From Oryzias latipes (Eukaryota; Chordata; Actinopteri; Beloniformes; Adrianichthyidae): a stretch of 64,000 nucleotides of DNA. Positions 61,000 through 64,000 of the stretch are shown piece after piece; the stretch's first letter is position 1; every line of letters begins with the position of its first letter. The notes under the pieces were generated by a model. That model made no database searches. It had not been told where the DNA came from and was given only the letters and a program-made list of their open reading frames with translations. The stretch lies in contig NC_019867.2 in assembly GCF_002234675.1 (NCBI RefSeq), positions 20,554,184-20,618,183 on the forward strand. Reading direction: 5' to 3'. The position numbers were made by a program, and so were the translations under genes.

Positions 61000-61610
61000 A
61001 TCAGGCATGTCTAAAGTCCAGCCCAAATTTTCACCAGCCCGTGAGCTCATGTTATAAAATCAATAACCTGCAGCCCCCAGCACTTTCTAATAATTGATAA
61101 TTAACGGATTGATAACTGTGTGTAGAATTGCTTGATTGTGATTCCTCTTTGTTTTTTTTGAAAACACCAACAACTCTGTCTGCCTAATAGAGACTGTGAC
61201 TGTTTTTAAAAGGTTTATTATTAAGAGGCATTACCAGGCAAGGCATGCTAGCTTTAACAAACTGGGATGGAACAGTGTGAAAAATTGAAGCTACCAGAAA
61301 GTGTTTTAACGGCACAGCAGTGCTTTTCACAATAACACAAATGAAAACGCCACAAAAGCGAGCTATGATGTAGCAACACTGATGGCGAAGCACTGCAAAC
61401 CTTTAACAATAGGGAATTTATTAAAGACTCAGTGATGAAAATAGTCTTAAGAAGCAGAAGTCTGCTAATGTTTGCCTGGCTTGTAACACTGTGGTCCAGA
61501 TAATTGAAGATATTTCATCTAATATTAAGAGATAGTTGGAGGCAAAAGGGTAGAGTTTGATTTTTTTTTCATTAGCCTCTGATGAAAAGCACATACCTAC
61601 TCATTTATGA
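61000..61610 (+). pseudogene. Decayed hAT transposase (ZBED/GTF2IRD2-like) fragment
   Basis: Plus-strand pieces in order: KASYDVATLMAKHCKP (about 61336-61385), EFIKDSVMKI after a frameshift (about 61418), VQIIEDISSNIKR before a stop (about 61496-61535), and FFISLASDE (about 61568). These correspond to the N-terminal half of hAT-type transposases, as I recall them. The stretch AGGCATGTCTAAAGTCCAGCCC at about 61003 may be the element's left end. There are several stops and frameshifts, so it is inactive. Confidence 0.6.
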
Positions 61611-62797
61611 GAGGAGTGGACAATGAATCCAAAATTCCTTCCCTACTCCTCTGGCTTCACCCTTAACCTCCAATTATTTGGAGGGGCAGGGGTGTCCGAT
61701 AAATCACAAAACACATTTTAAATCCTTCCCTAAGAGGTGCTAAATATTTCCTGAAGTTGAGCATGTTTACTTTATCCTGCTGCAGATATAATTGCATAAA
61801 AGAAGAACAAAGGCTTGATCACAAATCAGTCCACCCAGAATACTCTGACAAAACTTTAGTCAAGCGTCTTCAAAAATTGAGTGGCATCATTTATAACCAG
61901 CCTAATTACAAACACTGAGAGGAATTTGGAAGCAGAATGTAGTGAGGGGTTTTAAAATGAAGGGGTTTAAGAAAGGAGGTCTGTAGATGGAACAACAATT
62001 AAAAAGGAAGAGTTGGCGCCAGTCTACAGAACTTTCTTTGACAACAACTTAGGAAGCAATACACCACGTGAATGACTTCTGGGATTTCCTGCCCTCAGTG
62101 TATGTAAGAATGTCAGTCTAGCTGACATTATGTGGTGGTACATAACAAACACAAATTTGCCAAGTTACTTTAGCTGCTTTCATTCTATAAGAAGATGACT
62201 GCTTTACCAAAGCAAAAAGGAAAGACACACTGATAAGAAGTGAAAATAGAAAAATATAAATGACAACACAAGCTTAAAATATTTTATTTTTTTGCGTGTT
62301 GTTTAAATAGTTAAACGTAGTTTCATGCTTACAATTTTTTGCTTTCTGCATATTCCACAGTGGACTTCTGCTCTAATGTGGACCCACACACAGAAGTGAA
62401 TGCACAACTACCAACAGGAAAACAAAGATCTCAGAATATATTCTGTTGATCATCTGAAAAGTAATCATCAGCTTTATACCTACTGGTCTGCTGTGACAGT
62501 TCAAGTGAAACTTCCAGTTTACATAAAACAAGGGGCTGGTTATTTGTTAAATAACAATACTTATTATTTATTAGGCTAAGTTAAAAATTTGTTATTTAAA
62601 TAATCAACTATTAAATAGCTTGTTGTGGACCAATAAGCATGACTTAATTTGAATTTGCTACATTAGCTGAGGTTAAACAGGTTTTTTTTTTTACTTTATG
62701 GTTGCGAGTAAGCCTATGGACTCCACCAGGAAACTCGACCACTGGGAATGGTTTATTCTTCTGTCCGACTTAGAACATGTGCAGTAAGAATTGGCAA
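61611..62797. other. Spacer or intron, nothing recognised
   Basis: AT-rich; no exon, RNA gene or repeat family recognised. Confidence 0.4.
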
Positions 62798-63680
62798 TAG
62801 GGATGGGTATCGTTAAGATTTTATCAATACTACTAATGTTATCGATACTGCTCATCAATTCGGTATGCTTATCTGTATTATTATCAATACTTTTCTGTGT
62901 GAAAACAAGGAGGGAGAAGACAAACTTTGTAAATGAACATCTTTTATTTAGAACCATTTAAAACACAATATATTAATTTAACATCCTCTACGACTATATA
63001 ATAAAAAAATATATTAATAAATACTAGCGTAAAAGAGCATTAACAGGGAAAATTAAAATAGACAATGTTGTATTTTATTTAATTTTAAATTGTAAGTCAG
63101 GTATTTTATTGTTATTGAGGCACAATATAAACCTTCAGCCTGTTAATATTATATGATCATTGTTTTCTACAGTGCTGGTGGCTGAATTAATTTTCCCCTC
63201 CTTTTTTATTAAAGTTTCACGCTCTCATCTTTCATGAACAACACTTTAGTCATGTGTTCCACATGTGTACCGCTAGTATACACACCTGCTAAAACAATAG
63301 CTGTGCTAGACGTCTCACTTGGACGGTCAAACACTGCACACTTCTTCGCTAGAATATGGCGTATGGTAACATGGTGCTTGGACAGGTTACTGGTGTTACC
63401 GCCTTCACAAGACGCGTTTTGTTTTTACATGAGAGACAGAGCGCGCCGTCTTCAGCTACTTTGGAAAACTACAGCCACACTTAGGACCTTTTTCCTTGTG
63501 GTCACTCTGCCATCCGCGTGTGTTTGTTGTTACTCGTCAGCAGAGAAATGAGAAACCCATGGCTGCAGTGTGCAGACTGAGGCGTGCCGCAATGTGGGCG
63601 GAGTGAAACACGTTGAGGCACGCACACTGTATGTGATTTTTCGTCACAGTAAAGGTTGGCATTTAAAAAATACAAAGTGT
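62798..63680. repeat. hAT-like non-autonomous repeat, left end visible
   Basis: It begins TAGGGATGGGTATCG with ATCGATAC-type repeats (62798-62900). A GC-richer section (63230-63660) follows. The matching right end (CGATACCCATCCC) is not found, so the 3' limit is approximate. The 105-codon frame at 63234-63551 lies in it and has no recognised domain. Confidence 0.45.
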
Positions 63681-63858
63681 CTCAGCTTGACAAAGCTGAT
63701 CTGTTTTGAAAGTCTTTCCTTGAATGGAAATGTATTCTAGTTCAAATTTATTCCTACCCCATCTTACCAACTATCCACTTCTTTAGCTGAAGTTCTCCTG
63801 ACAGCACCATTTTTACATGCTCCTTATGTGTCCACACCATTTCTCCATTATACAACGT

Positions 63859-64000
63859 AGGGCTGGGTGCTATGGTAGTGCATTTTATCTAGATGATAGA
63901 AAATGTCCATCATTATTCATATATGAAGCTGGAGACAAGGTTAGGCGCTTTACAGCACCATTTTACACAGGGTTGTGGACCAATACTTTGGTGGCAATTT
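63859..64000. repeat. hAT-like repeat left end, cut by window edge
   Basis: TAGGGCTGGGTGCTATGG resembles the left end at 54662. The rest runs out of the window. Confidence 0.35.

Overview
The window is vertebrate nuclear DNA, almost certainly from a teleost fish. Genes are split by GT-AG introns, intergenic DNA is AT-rich, and spacers and introns hold typical fish repeats (LINE 3' ends, tRNA-like SINEs, TTAA-flanked MITEs, hAT elements). The species cannot be named; a percomorph is a guess from the repeat families.

Four protein-coding genes were read from splice sites and protein similarity recalled from memory; no search was run. (1) ccdc92, + strand: non-coding first exon near 6340-6545, coding exons 10087-12960, 328 residues. 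(2) chmp7, - strand: nine coding exons 17769 to 15857, 420 residues. (3) lgi3, - strand: nine coding exons 23835 to 19102, 548 residues. (4) fgfr1 (most like fish fgfr1a), - strand: from the Ig I exon at 56229 to the stop at 36852, with both alternative Ig III exons (IIIb 48651-48801, IIIc 47804-47948). The fgfr1 signal-peptide exon was not found and probably lies beyond 64000.

Layout: 1-6300 is upstream spacer with a GATA array, a long TA array and repeat relics. 6300-14000 is ccdc92, converging on chmp7; their 3' ends are separated by an inverted pair of 205-bp MITEs. 15600-17770 is chmp7, 18600-24000 is lgi3, and 24100-35800 is a gene-free spacer with MITEs and a decayed repeat reading frame. 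35800-56230 is fgfr1, whose introns hold several LINE fragments, an L1 nested in a MITE, a 1.55-kb terminal-inverted-repeat element and an LTR-like relic. 56230-64000 is probably fgfr1 intron 1 and upstream DNA, with hAT-type elements and one decayed hAT transposase.

The genes do not form one pathway: a centrosome/cilium-linked coiled-coil protein, an ESCRT-III nuclear-envelope and endosome protein, a secreted neuronal leucine-rich protein and a receptor tyrosine kinase. LGI3, CHMP7 and FGFR1 all lie on human chromosome 8p as I recall, so the block looks like conserved synteny. I found no novel multi-gene system. The most notable points are the apparent loss of the alternative 'VT' splice donor in fgfr1, a perfect hairpin in the probable ccdc92 3' UTR, and datable nested transposon structures.
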